Shown one piece after another: positions 1 through 7,234 of a DNA stretch of 53,359 nt. Position 1 is the stretch's first letter. Every line of letters begins with the position of its first letter. This DNA is from Actinomycetes bacterium (GTDB taxonomy: Bacteria > Actinomycetota > Acidimicrobiia > Acidimicrobiales > Bog-793), in contig JAKCCH010000010.1 in the NCBI GenBank assembly GCA_021838945.1, forward strand, positions 1 through 53,359, written 5' to 3'. The position numbers and the translations under genes are program-made. The notes below the pieces were generated by a model. It was not told the origin of the DNA, did not search any database, and saw only the letters and a list, made by a program, of their open reading frames with translations.

Positions 1-442
1 CGGCCCATCCGTCGCGGGCGAAGGACACGTTGTTCACCGGACCGGCGTTGTCCGGGTACTCGAAGTCGACCTTCGAGCCCGCCAGCCCGTGCAGCATCAC
101 GATCAGCGGGAACGGGCCCCTCCCGCTCGCGGGCAACGTCACGTCGGAATCGAGTGGCACACCGTCGAAGCTCGGCACCCGTTCGGTCGTCCCGTTCCCT
201 GCACAGACCCTCACGCCGTACTCCGGCTTGCAGGCGAGAAGGCCGAACGGCTTCGGAACGGCGGGCGGAAGCGGCTCGAGCGGCGTGGCCGGAGCGGCCA
301 CATGGGCCGAAGAGGTCGAAGTCCGAGGACTGGCACGCCCATGATCGACGGCGGTGCAGGCACTGAGGCCAAGGGCTGCGCAGATCGCCACGGCGAAGCC
401 TGCAGTGGTGAACAGCGAAAAAGCTCGAGCTCTCCGGCGCAT
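1..442 (-). CDS. Secreted alpha/beta hydrolase lipoprotein (S15/CocE-like), 3' end cut off by window edge
   Basis: Only the first 147 codons are present; the gene runs off the left edge. Reading leftward from ATG 440-442, the protein starts with an Arg-rich n-region (MRRRARAF), a hydrophobic core and a lipobox LGLSAC, so it should be a membrane-anchored lipoprotein. After a Ser/Thr/Pro linker comes a segment typical of X-Pro dipeptidyl-peptidase/CocE-type hydrolases: FDGVPLDSDVTLP, then the oxyanion-region strand PLIVMLHGLAGSK. The catalytic Ser, Asp and His lie beyond the window, so substrate and activity cannot be judged. A TAACGT box eight bases upstream of the ATG suggests leaderless transcription, divergent from the next lipoprotein gene. 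Confidence 0.75.
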   Translation of the reverse strand, partial: MRRRARAFSLFTTAGFAVAICAALGLSACTAVDHGRASPRTSTSSAHVAAPATPLEPLPPAVPKPFGLLACKPEYGVRVCAGNGTTERVPSFDGVPLDSDVTLPASGRGPFPLIVMLHGLAGSKVDFEYPDNAGPVNNVSFARDGWA

Positions 443-450
443 CGTCTCGT

Positions 451-456
451 ACGTTA
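451..456 (-). promoter_or_regulatory. Leaderless -10 box of the hydrolase lipoprotein
   Basis: On the minus strand TAACGT ends eight bases before ATG 442. It fits TANNNT; I see no clear -35. Confidence 0.45.
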
Positions 457-487
457 AGCCCGTCACGGATCACTGCGACGACAGGCG

Positions 488-493
488 TAGCCT
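488..493 (+). promoter_or_regulatory. -10 box of the small lipoprotein gene
   Basis: TAGCCT lies seven bases before codon ATC 501, which would begin a perfect lipoprotein signal peptide. It could equally give a short leader carrying GGAG for GTG 522. Confidence 0.45.
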
Positions 494-500
494 GGTCGTC

Positions 501-935
501 ATCGGAGCAAGACGGATCTTCGTGACGATCGTTGCGCTGGCCCTGCTCGCAGCGGCCTGCGGGCAGTCCTCCTCGCCCTCGGGCTCCGGACCGACGAGCC
601 CAGGCGGATCGGGGAGAGGCTCGGGCCTCGCCACCATCCACGGGCACGTCCAGGCGAGGCCGACCTGCCCCGTCGAGCAGGCGAATCATCCATGCCCGCC
701 GGCCGCGGTCAGTGACGCTGTGGTCGAGGTGTTGACCATGAACGGCCAGCATGTCAAAGCATCGACCCGGACAGATCGGCGAGGCGACTACTCCGTCCGC
801 GTCAGCTATGCCGGATTCATGCGGGTCGTCGTCACGACTGCTCGCACCTTTCCGCGCTGCAAGCCGAAGGACGTCCTCGTACGGCCGCCTGGCACGGTCC
901 GCGTCGATTTCACCTGCGACACTGGCATCCGGTAG
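501..935 (+). CDS. Small lipoprotein with carboxypeptidase-regulatory-like (Ig-type) fold
   Basis: A secreted protein of about 145 residues and unknown role. The N-terminus reads x-GARRIFVTIVALALLAAAC, a textbook lipoprotein signal with two arginines and lipobox LAAAC. The mature part has a Ser/Gly/Pro linker followed by a beta-sandwich pattern (IHGHVQA, then DAVVEVL, then TDRRGDYSVRVSYAGFM) like carboxypeptidase regulatory-like domains, with four cysteines that could form disulfides. The start is problematic. No ATG, GTG or TTG begins the arginine-containing n-region. The nearest canonical start, GTG 522, would leave a signal without positive charge, while ATC 501 lies seven bases after a -10-like TAGCCT. 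I place the start at 501 provisionally; 522 is the conservative choice. It is divergent from the hydrolase lipoprotein. Confidence 0.6.
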   Translation: MGARRIFVTIVALALLAAACGQSSSPSGSGPTSPGGSGRGSGLATIHGHVQARPTCPVEQANHPCPPAAVSDAVVEVLTMNGQHVKASTRTDRRGDYSVRVSYAGFMRVVVTTARTFPRCKPKDVLVRPPGTVRVDFTCDTGIR

Positions 936-1032
936 GCACCGAGCGAGATACCGGCTCGCTGACCGCAGGCACGACAACATGAAGTGCGCGGCTCGTACTC
1001 GCGTTTGCCGCGAACGGGCGCGCCTTCGGACT

Positions 1033-1038
1033 TAGGGT
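1033..1038 (+). promoter_or_regulatory. Leaderless -10 box of the GH3 lipoprotein
   Basis: TAGGGT ends six bases before GTG 1045, so transcription would start at the start codon. Confidence 0.55.
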
Positions 1039-1044
1039 GAGGCG

Positions 1045-2259
1045 GTGGACAGAAGACGGCGGCGGGGGTTCGCGTCAAGGGTCGCGATCCTGGTCTGCTC
1101 GTGCCTCGCCATCGCCGGCGCGGCCTGCTCCTCGACGCCCGGCGCGTCGCCGACGACGCGATCCTCCGGGACGGGCACCACGGGCGGGCCTGCCACGACG
1201 GCGGCGCCGACGACGGGCAGCACCACGACGTCCCCGCCGACGACGGGCAGCACCACGACGTCGCCGGCTTCGAGCACCACGCTGCCCGGCCACTGGACCG
1301 AGGAGGAGGAGCTTGCACAGCTCATCATGGTCGGCGCGGACTTCTCCGACCTGCCGGCAGCCTCGAGCGCAGTGCGCCAGGGCGTCGGAGGCCTCGTCTT
1401 GTTCGGCATGCCTTCCGCCGGTACTGGACCGTCGATCGTCGCCGGCCTCGCGGCTCTCCAGGCGGAGGCAAGGGTGCACGTGCTCATGGCGACCGATGAG
1501 GAGGGAGGAGGTGTCGCTCGCCTCGCCGACGTGATCGGCTCCATGCCGTGGCCGCGCCAGATGGCCGGGACGATGACGCCCGAGCAGGTGCGAACGCTCG
1601 TCACCGAGCGTGCGAAGGCGATGGCCGGCCTCGGGATCGACATGGACCTGGCTCCGGTGCTCGACACGGCGAGCAACTCGGACCCGGTCGACGAGGAGGC
1701 GCTCCGATCCTTCAGCGAGGACGGCTCGACGGCAGCCTCGTATGGCCTCGCCTTCATTGCGGGGCTGCGAGCCGGCGGCGTCATCGCCACGGCGAAGCAC
1801 TTCCCCGGACTCGGGCACGCCAACGCCGACACCGACCTCGGCCCCGCCACGGATCCACCACTGTCCGAGCTCGTTGGGAACGACCTCGTGCCGTTCCGGG
1901 CCGCCATCGCCGACGGGGTCGGCTCCGTGATGATGAGCAACGTGACGGAGCCCTCCTGGGGAAGCCTTCCGGCGTCACTCAACCCGAACGCTTACAGCTA
2001 CCTGCGGTCGCTCGGCTTCGGCGGCGTCATCATCACCGACGCACTCAACGCGGGAGCGATCCGCGACGCCGGCTACAGCGCACCGCAGGCGGTCGTGAAG
2101 GCGATCGAGGCGGGCGCCGACATCGCGATGGTTGCCGCTCTTTCGGACTTCGAGCCCGCGCTGGCCGACCTCGAACGAGCCGTCCAAGACGGCCAGCTCT
2201 CGATGACCCAGGTGACGAAGTCGGTCGAGCGCATCCTCCAGCTCAAGCACATGGCCTGA
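1045..2259 (+). CDS. GH3 family lipoprotein, NagZ/LpqI-like
   Basis: 404 residues, probably anchored outside the membrane and acting on cell-wall sugars. The N-terminus has a run of arginines, a hydrophobic core and lipobox IAGAAC, then a Thr/Ser/Pro linker from about residue 30 to 80 that contains a tandem repeat. The rest is a GH3 TIM barrel: ELAQLIMVG, GLVLFG, MATDEEGG, GIDMDLAPVLD, ATAKHFPGLG, and the nucleophile region GVIITDALNAGAI with its Asp. The NagZ signature KHFPGHG-x4-DSH is altered: after KHFPGLG the histidine position reads D-T-D. The His that serves as acid/base in NagZ therefore seems absent, as I recall for some other actinobacterial GH3 lipoproteins. Beta-N-acetylhexosaminidase activity is thus uncertain. 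Confidence 0.85.
   Translation: MDRRRRRGFASRVAILVCSCLAIAGAACSSTPGASPTTRSSGTGTTGGPATTAAPTTGSTTTSPPTTGSTTTSPASSTTLPGHWTEEEELAQLIMVGADFSDLPAASSAVRQGVGGLVLFGMPSAGTGPSIVAGLAALQAEARVHVLMATDEEGGGVARLADVIGSMPWPRQMAGTMTPEQVRTLVTERAKAMAGLGIDMDLAPVLDTASNSDPVDEEALRSFSEDGSTAASYGLAFIAGLRAGGVIATAKHFPGLGHANADTDLGPATDPPLSELVGNDLVPFRAAIADGVGSVMMSNVTEPSWGSLPASLNPNAYSYLRSLGFGGVIITDALNAGAIRDAGYSAPQAVVKAIEAGADIAMVAALSDFEPALADLERAVQDGQLSMTQVTKSVERILQLKHMA
1205..1264 (+). repeat. 30-bp tandem duplication in the GH3 linker
   Basis: Two adjacent, nearly identical 30-bp units (1205-1234 and 1235-1264) encode the TTGSTTTSPP-type linker repeat. A length-variable spacer between membrane anchor and enzyme is the likely meaning. 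Confidence 0.85.
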
Positions 2260-2290
2260 GGCGATAGCGGCGAGCCGGCGCGGCTCTGGC

Positions 2291-2320
2291 TTGACACTTC
2301 AGCCGGCGACCTGCTGCCAT
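2291..2320 (+). promoter_or_regulatory. Possible sigma70-type promoter of the amine catabolism genes
   Basis: A perfect TTGACA at 2291-2296 is followed after 18 bases by TGCCAT (2315-2320), a weak -10. It lies about 45 bases upstream of the strong GAGGGGGG ribosome binding site of the glutamine-synthetase-like gene. Confidence 0.35.
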
Positions 2321-2364
2321 GGTCGGAGGGCTGCACTCTCGTTCTCGAGCTGAGGGGGGTCGCG

Positions 2365-3729
2365 ATGAGCCTGACACGCGCCCGTCTCACCGTCACGCAA
2401 CTCGAAGAGGCAGTCGGCAGGGGCGCGATCGACACCGTGGTCGTCGCGATCACCGACATGCAGGGGCGGCTGCAGGGGAAGCGGTGCGACGCTCGTTTCT
2501 TCCTGGACGAGGTGATCGAGCACTCGACCGAGGGATGCAGCTACCTCCTCGCAGTCGACGTCGACATGAACACCGTGCCCGGTTACGACATGTCCTCCTG
2601 GGAGACCGGCTACGGGGATTTCGTCATGAAGCCCGACCTTGCGACTCTCCGGCTCATCCCGTGGCACGCGAAGACCGCGTTCTGCCAGGCGGACCTGTTC
2701 TGGGAGGACGGCTCGCCGGTCGAGCCGTCGCCACGCCGCATCCTGCAACGACAGAGCGCTCGCCTATCCGAGCGTGGATGGACAGGCCTGACAGGTACCG
2801 AGCTCGAGCTCATCGTCTTCGAAGACCGCTTCGAAGACGCCTGGCGGAAGGGCTACCGGGATCTCGTGCCGGCGAACACCTACAACGTCGACTACTCGAT
2901 CCTCGGCACCTCGCGCCTCGAACCACTCCTCGGACGGATCCGGCGCGAGATGAACGCCGCCGGCATGCCCGTCGAGTCGGTGAAGGGCGAGTGCAACCTC
3001 GGCCAGCACGAGGTGGCGTTCCGGTACGGGGACCTCGTGTTGAAAGCAGACGAGCACGTGCTCTACAAGACCGGGGCAAAGGAGATCGCGGCGCAGGAGG
3101 GCTGCTCGCTCACGTTCATGGCGAAGTACGACGCCCGCGAAGGCAACAGCTGCCACGTCCATCTCTCGATTCGAGACAGTGACGGTGAGCCCGTGTTCGC
3201 GGGTGGCGAAGAGTACGGGATGTCGGCTGTGTTCCGTCACTTCCTCGCCGGCATGATCGCGACGCTGCCGGACTTCACGCTGCTCCTCGCGCCGAACGTC
3301 AACAGCTACAAGCGATTCACCGAAGCCTCGTTCGCCCCGACTGCCGTCGCATGGGGTCGCGACAACCGAACCTGTGCCTTTCGCGTGGTCGGCCGCGGCC
3401 CGTCTCTCCGAGTCGAGTGCCGCGTGCCGGGCGGTGACGTCAACCCCTACCTCGCGCTCGCGGCCATCACCGCGGGCGGGTTGCACGGCGTCGAGAAGGG
3501 GCTGCCGCTCGAGCCGCCCTTCCCGGGCAACGCCTACACCGCCGACCTGCCCCGGATCCCACGGACGCTCCGGGAGGCCGCCGAGAGGTTCTCGTCGAGC
3601 GACCACGCCCGTGAAGCACTCGGTGACGACGTCGTCGACCACTACACGAACATGGCGCGAGTCGAGCTCGCGGCATTCGACTCGGCCGTGACCGACTGGG
3701 AGCGCTACCGCTGCTTCGAGCGCTTCTGA
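2365..3729 (+). CDS. Glutamine synthetase family protein, gamma-glutamylamine synthetase (GlnA3/GlnA4/PuuA type)
   Basis: 454 residues. ATP-dependent ligation of glutamate to an amine such as putrescine, another polyamine or ethanolamine is the likely reaction. The glutamine-synthetase fold is clear: the N-terminal beta-grasp DMQGRLQGKR, then ELELIVFE, ECNLGQHEVAF, the His loop NSCHVHLS, the nucleotide loop LAPNVNSYKRF, and RVECRVPGGDVNPYLALAA. The tyrosine-adenylylation motif of GSI is not seen, which argues against the main ammonium-assimilating enzyme. It starts at ATG after a strong GAGGGGGG site and heads a cassette with aldehyde dehydrogenase, SDR and gamma-glutamyl-GABA hydrolase. That is the same set as Rv2860c-Rv2857c (glnA4, amidotransferase, aldC, SDR) in M. 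tuberculosis. The exact amine cannot be read from the sequence. Confidence 0.85.
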   Translation: MSLTRARLTVTQLEEAVGRGAIDTVVVAITDMQGRLQGKRCDARFFLDEVIEHSTEGCSYLLAVDVDMNTVPGYDMSSWETGYGDFVMKPDLATLRLIPWHAKTAFCQADLFWEDGSPVEPSPRRILQRQSARLSERGWTGLTGTELELIVFEDRFEDAWRKGYRDLVPANTYNVDYSILGTSRLEPLLGRIRREMNAAGMPVESVKGECNLGQHEVAFRYGDLVLKADEHVLYKTGAKEIAAQEGCSLTFMAKYDAREGNSCHVHLSIRDSDGEPVFAGGEEYGMSAVFRHFLAGMIATLPDFTLLLAPNVNSYKRFTEASFAPTAVAWGRDNRTCAFRVVGRGPSLRVECRVPGGDVNPYLALAAITAGGLHGVEKGLPLEPPFPGNAYTADLPRIPRTLREAAERFSSSDHAREALGDDVVDHYTNMARVELAAFDSAVTDWERYRCFERF

Positions 3730-3764
3730 GCCATCCGGCTTGGAGTGCAGCAGGCTCCGTCAAC

Positions 3765-3770
3765 TACAAC
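3765..3770 (+). promoter_or_regulatory. Possible leaderless -10 box before the aldehyde dehydrogenase
   Basis: TACAAC ends six bases before GTG 3777. The last base departs from TANNNT, so this is a weaker match. It favours GTG 3777 over ATG 3792 as start. Confidence 0.3.
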
Positions 3771-3776
3771 AGTGAC

Positions 3777-5138
3777 GTGAGCCATGTTGTCATGAGCCCA
3801 GTCGACGAGACCGTCGTGGCCGAGATCGACCTCCTCGACGAGCCCGCCGTCGACGAGGCGATCGCCCGGGCCGCTCGCTCACACGCCGAGTGGGCCGCTG
3901 TCGCGCCAGGCGATCGGGCACGCCTGCTCCGGCGGGCAGCCGAGGCGGTGGACGGAGCGATCGAGGAGCTGGCGATGCTCGAGGTCCGCAACGCCGGCCA
4001 CACGATCTCCAACGCCCGTTTCGAGGCCGGGAACGTGCGCGACGTGCTCATGTACTACGCGGGTGCACCCGAACGTCACTTCGGGCGACAGATCCCCGTC
4101 CCCGGTGGGGTGGACGTCACCTTCCGCGAGCCTCTCGGCGTCGTCGGTGTCATCGTGCCGTGGAACTTCCCGATGCCGATCGCCTCCTGGGGATTTGCCC
4201 CCGCGCTCGCTGCGGGCAACTGCGTCGTGCTGAAGCCTGCCGAGCTGACTCCGCTGACGGCCATGCGTATCGCGGAGCTGTGTCACGAGGCCGGCATCCC
4301 CGAGGGCGTGTTCCAGGTCCTTCCCGGGAAGGGCAGCGTCGTCGGTTGGCGGTTCGTCACGCACGAGCAGGTGAGGAAGGTGTGCTTCACCGGCTCGACC
4401 GAAGTCGGCAGGAAGGTCATGGCGGGCTGTGCCGAGCAGGTGAAGCGCGTGACGCTCGAGCTCGGGGGGAAGAGCGCCAACATCGTCTTCGCCGACTGCG
4501 ACCTCGAGCAAGCGGCGGCGACGGCGCCGAGCGCGGTGTTCGACAACGCCGGCCAGGACTGTTGCGCGCGGTCGCGCCTCCTCGTCGAGCGGTCGGTGCA
4601 CGACCGCTTCCTCGAGCTGCTCGAGCCCGCAGTGACGTCGTTCCGTGTGAAGGACCCCGCCGAGCCCGACGCGGAGATGGGTCCGCTGATCAGCGCTGCG
4701 CGGCGCGAGGCCGTGGCGGCGTACGTACCAGATGGCGCCCCCGTCGCCTTCCGGGGCAAGGCGCCCACGGGTCCGGGCTTCTGGTTCCCGCCGACGGTGC
4801 TCGACCCGGTGACACCGGACGCGCCTGCTGCTCGCGAGGAGATCTTCGGCCCGGTTCTCACCGTCATCCCGTTCGAAGACGAGGCCGATGCGATCCGCAT
4901 CGCCAACGACACCTCTTATGGTCTGTCCGGTTCGATCTGGACGAGCGACGTCGGCCGGGCGTTTCGGGTCGCGCGAGCAGTCGAGACGGGAACGCTGTCG
5001 GTCAATTCGCACTCGTCGGTCCGCTACTGGACTCCCTTCGGGGGCATGAAGCAATCCGGTCTCGGCCGTGAGCTCGGCCCGGACGCCCTCGACGGGTTCA
5101 GCGAGGTGAAGAACGTGTTCATCAGGACGCTCGAGTGA
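3777..5138 (+). CDS. NAD(P)-dependent aldehyde dehydrogenase (AldC/PuuC-like)
   Basis: 453 residues, slightly short for the family but with all key elements: VPWNFP (the catalytic-site Asn), the cofactor segment VLKPAELTP, FTGSTEVG, general base Glu228 in LELGGKS, and nucleophile Cys262 in GQDCCA. The Glu-Cys spacing of 34 matches the family. It probably oxidises the gamma-glutamylated aminoaldehyde made from the amine to the matching acid (gamma-glutamyl-GABA if putrescine is the substrate). It lies 47 bases after the GS-like gene. The start is GTG 3777 or ATG 3792; neither has a good ribosome site, and a -10-like TACAAC six bases before the GTG favours the former. Confidence 0.88.
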   Translation: MSHVVMSPVDETVVAEIDLLDEPAVDEAIARAARSHAEWAAVAPGDRARLLRRAAEAVDGAIEELAMLEVRNAGHTISNARFEAGNVRDVLMYYAGAPERHFGRQIPVPGGVDVTFREPLGVVGVIVPWNFPMPIASWGFAPALAAGNCVVLKPAELTPLTAMRIAELCHEAGIPEGVFQVLPGKGSVVGWRFVTHEQVRKVCFTGSTEVGRKVMAGCAEQVKRVTLELGGKSANIVFADCDLEQAAATAPSAVFDNAGQDCCARSRLLVERSVHDRFLELLEPAVTSFRVKDPAEPDAEMGPLISAARREAVAAYVPDGAPVAFRGKAPTGPGFWFPPTVLDPVTPDAPAAREEIFGPVLTVIPFEDEADAIRIANDTSYGLSGSIWTSDVGRAFRVARAVETGTLSVNSHSSVRYWTPFGGMKQSGLGRELGPDALDGFSEVKNVFIRTLE

Positions 5139-5160
5139 ACCCCAGGAGGGGTGCGTGACG

Positions 5161-5934
5161 ATGGGACGCCTCGACGGCAAGGTAGCCGTCATCACGGGCG
5201 GCGCGAGCGGGATCGGCAAGGCCTCGGTCCGCCGCTTCGCGGCCGAGGGTGCCCGCGTGGTCGTCGCCGACCTCGACGAGGCCGGGGGGACCGACCTTGC
5301 CGCCGAGGTCGGCGGACTCTTCGTCCGGGCGGACGTGACGGAAGCCGCCGACGTCGCAGCCATGTACGACGCCGCCATCGAGCGCTTCGGCGGCCTCGAC
5401 GTCTGCTTCAACAACGCCGGGATCTCGCCCCCCGACGACGATTCGATCCTCACCACCGGTCTCGACGCGTGGGAGCGCGTCCAGCGGGTGAACTTGACGA
5501 GCGTCTACCTCTGCTGCCGCGAAGGCATCGCCCGGCTCCTCGACCACGGCGGGGGAAGCGTTGTCAACACCGCCTCCTTCGTCGCCCTCCTCGGGGCGGC
5601 CACCTCCCAGATCTCCTACACCGCCTCGAAGGGAGGCGTGCTCGCCATGACGAGAGAGCTCGGTGTCCAGTTCGCCCGCCGCGGCGTTCGGGTGAACGCT
5701 CTCTGCCCGGGCCCGGTGAACACGCCGCTTTTACAGGAGCTGTTCGCGAAAGACCCCGAGCGAGCAGCACGTCGCCTCGTGCACGTCCCGATGGGGCGCT
5801 TCGGCGAGCCGGAGGAGATCGCCGCGGCGGCGGCGTTCCTCGCCTCCGACGACGCCTCCTTCATCACAGCCTCCACGTTCGTCGTCGACGGAGGCATCCA
5901 CGCGGCGTATGTGACGCCGCTCGGGAACGAGTGA
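5161..5934 (+). CDS. Short-chain dehydrogenase/reductase of the amine cassette
   Basis: 257 residues, classical SDR: cofactor motif TGGASGIG near residue 12, an acidic residue after the second strand (VVADLDE, suggesting NAD(H)), NNAG, and the catalytic Tyr-Lys in YTASK with a Ser in TASFVALL. The C-terminus VVDGGIHAAYVTP is typical of 3-oxoacyl-ACP-reductase-like members. I start it at ATG 5161 because AGGAGGG (5144-5150) is 10 bases upstream; GTG 5155 would be only 4 bases away. Its substrate is unknown. Rv2857c is the positional equivalent in M. tuberculosis. No flavin amine oxidase or transaminase is present here, so it might act on an aldehyde or imine intermediate, but that is speculation. 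Confidence 0.85.
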   Translation: MGRLDGKVAVITGGASGIGKASVRRFAAEGARVVVADLDEAGGTDLAAEVGGLFVRADVTEAADVAAMYDAAIERFGGLDVCFNNAGISPPDDDSILTTGLDAWERVQRVNLTSVYLCCREGIARLLDHGGGSVVNTASFVALLGAATSQISYTASKGGVLAMTRELGVQFARRGVRVNALCPGPVNTPLLQELFAKDPERAARRLVHVPMGRFGEPEEIAAAAAFLASDDASFITASTFVVDGGIHAAYVTPLGNE

Positions 5935-5976
5935 TCGAGTGATCGACGAGACGAGTGCCGAGAGACAGGAGATCAC

Positions 5977-6735
5977 ATGACGGACGCGCTTGACCGGCCG
6001 GTCATCGGCATCACCTGCTACGAGGAGGAGGCCACCTGGAACAGCTGGCGGCGGGTGGCGGCTTTGCTCCCGGTGAGCTACATCCGGGCGATCGAGCGGG
6101 CCGGCGGCATCCCGGTGCTTCTGCCGCCGCAGCTGGTGACGGCAGAAGATGCCGACCGCCTGATCGAGCGCCTCGACGGGCTCGTCGTGGCCGGCGGCGA
6201 CGACGTCGAGCCCTCGCGGTACGGTCACGAGCCGCATCGAGCCACAGTCGTGGCCGGCGGCGAGCGCGATGCCCTCGAGCTGTCAGCCGTCGGAGCAGCG
6301 ATGGACGGCGGCCTTCCGACGCTCGCCATCTGCCGGGGCATCCAGGTCCTCAACGTGGCGCGAGGCGGCACCCTCATCCAACACCTGCCCGACGTCGTAG
6401 GCCACGACCGGCACTCGCCGACGCCCGGGACTCACGGGACGCACGAGGTCCGGGTCGAAGCCGGCACCCGGCTCTCGGAGGTGCTCGGCTGGGTCTCAGC
6501 CGATGTCCCGACTCATCATCACCAAGCCGTCGGCGAGCTCGGCCGGGGTCTCACGCCGGCCGCGTTCGCCGAGGACGGGATCGTCGAGGCGGTCGAGGAC
6601 CAGGGTGTGCCCTTCCTGATCGGGGTGCAGTGGCACCCGGAAGTGGGGGAGGACCCGGCCCTGTTCGAGGGCCTCGTCGCCGCCGCACGCGAGCGCCTGG
6701 CTACCAGGACCGTCTCACAGGACGGCCCCAACTGA
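5977..6735 (+). CDS. Gamma-glutamyl-gamma-aminobutyrate hydrolase-like class I amidotransferase (PuuD-like, peptidase C26)
   Basis: 252 residues. It should hydrolyse a gamma-glutamyl amide, releasing glutamate and the free amino acid, and so close the gamma-glutamylated amine pathway begun by the upstream GS-like enzyme. The nucleophile is Cys119 in LAICRGIQVLNV; the His-Glu pair is His220/Glu222 in GVQWHPE. The early motif VIGITCYEE and LVVAGGDDVEPSRYG are family hallmarks. ATG 5977 follows AGGAG. Length matches the family. Confidence 0.88.
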   Translation: MTDALDRPVIGITCYEEEATWNSWRRVAALLPVSYIRAIERAGGIPVLLPPQLVTAEDADRLIERLDGLVVAGGDDVEPSRYGHEPHRATVVAGGERDALELSAVGAAMDGGLPTLAICRGIQVLNVARGGTLIQHLPDVVGHDRHSPTPGTHGTHEVRVEAGTRLSEVLGWVSADVPTHHHQAVGELGRGLTPAAFAEDGIVEAVEDQGVPFLIGVQWHPEVGEDPALFEGLVAAARERLATRTVSQDGPN

Positions 6736-7190
6736 AGCTGCTCGTCGTCTCTCACTCGAGGGCCGGCCACACCGCCGAGCTCGCGTCGCTCGTGTTCGCG
6801 GCCGCCGAGGAGGCGGCCTCGCCGGGGAGCGAGGTCGCCATGCTGGACGCCTTCGTGGCGGACGCGGACGACCTCCTCTCGGCGAACGGCGTGATCCTCG
6901 GGACCCCGGCGCGCTTCGGCTACATGAGCGGAGCCATGAAGGACTTCCTCGAGCGCATCTACCACCCCTGCCTCGAGCGGACCGCCGGCATGCCATGGGC
7001 CCTGTTCGTGAAGGGCGACACCGACACCTCCGGTGCCGCACAGAGTGTGGAACGGATCGCCACGGGCTTGAGGTGGCGGCGCGTGCTGCCGATCCTCGAG
7101 GTCGTCGGAGCCATCGACCAGGAAGCACGGGACGCCGCAACCGAGCTCGGTGGCGCGTTCGCGGCCGGACTCGAGGCCGGGATCTTCTGA
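6732..7190 (+). CDS. Flavodoxin-fold / NAD(P)H-dependent FMN reductase-like protein with probable CTG start
   Basis: About 152 residues. The N-terminal strand-loop KLLVVSHSRAGHT is the FMN phosphate loop of flavodoxin/WrbA-type proteins. ILGTPARFGYMSGAMKDFLER contains the second FMN-binding loop of this family. A redox partner or quinone/FMN reductase role is inferred. The only ATG/GTG/TTG start in frame is GTG 6630, which would add 34 residues of low-complexity Gly/Arg/Pro sequence read inside the preceding gene. CTG 6732 begins exactly at the fold, overlaps the preceding stop as CTGA, and has AGGAC about eight bases upstream. I therefore propose CTG initiation by translational coupling. Confidence 0.75.
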   Translation: MKLLVVSHSRAGHTAELASLVFAAAEEAASPGSEVAMLDAFVADADDLLSANGVILGTPARFGYMSGAMKDFLERIYHPCLERTAGMPWALFVKGDTDTSGAAQSVERIATGLRWRRVLPILEVVGAIDQEARDAATELGGAFAAGLEAGIF

Positions 7191-7222
7191 GAGCACTCGT
7201 CGGCCCTGCCGGGGCGGCAACC

Positions 7223-7228
7223 TACACT
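7223..7228 (+). promoter_or_regulatory. Leaderless -10 box of the CDP-alcohol phosphatidyltransferase
   Basis: TACACT ends six bases before GTG 7235. Confidence 0.55.
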
Positions 7229-7234
7229 GAGGTC

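Noticed and set aside
1205-1264. CRISPR-like direct repeat
   Set aside because: Only two directly adjacent units without spacers, coding a Thr/Ser/Pro linker.
3879-5456. 525-codon open frame on the minus strand
   Set aside because: It is antisense to the aldehyde dehydrogenase and SDR genes, is rich in Arg/His/Asp, and has no recognisable fold; GC-rich DNA commonly produces such shadow frames.
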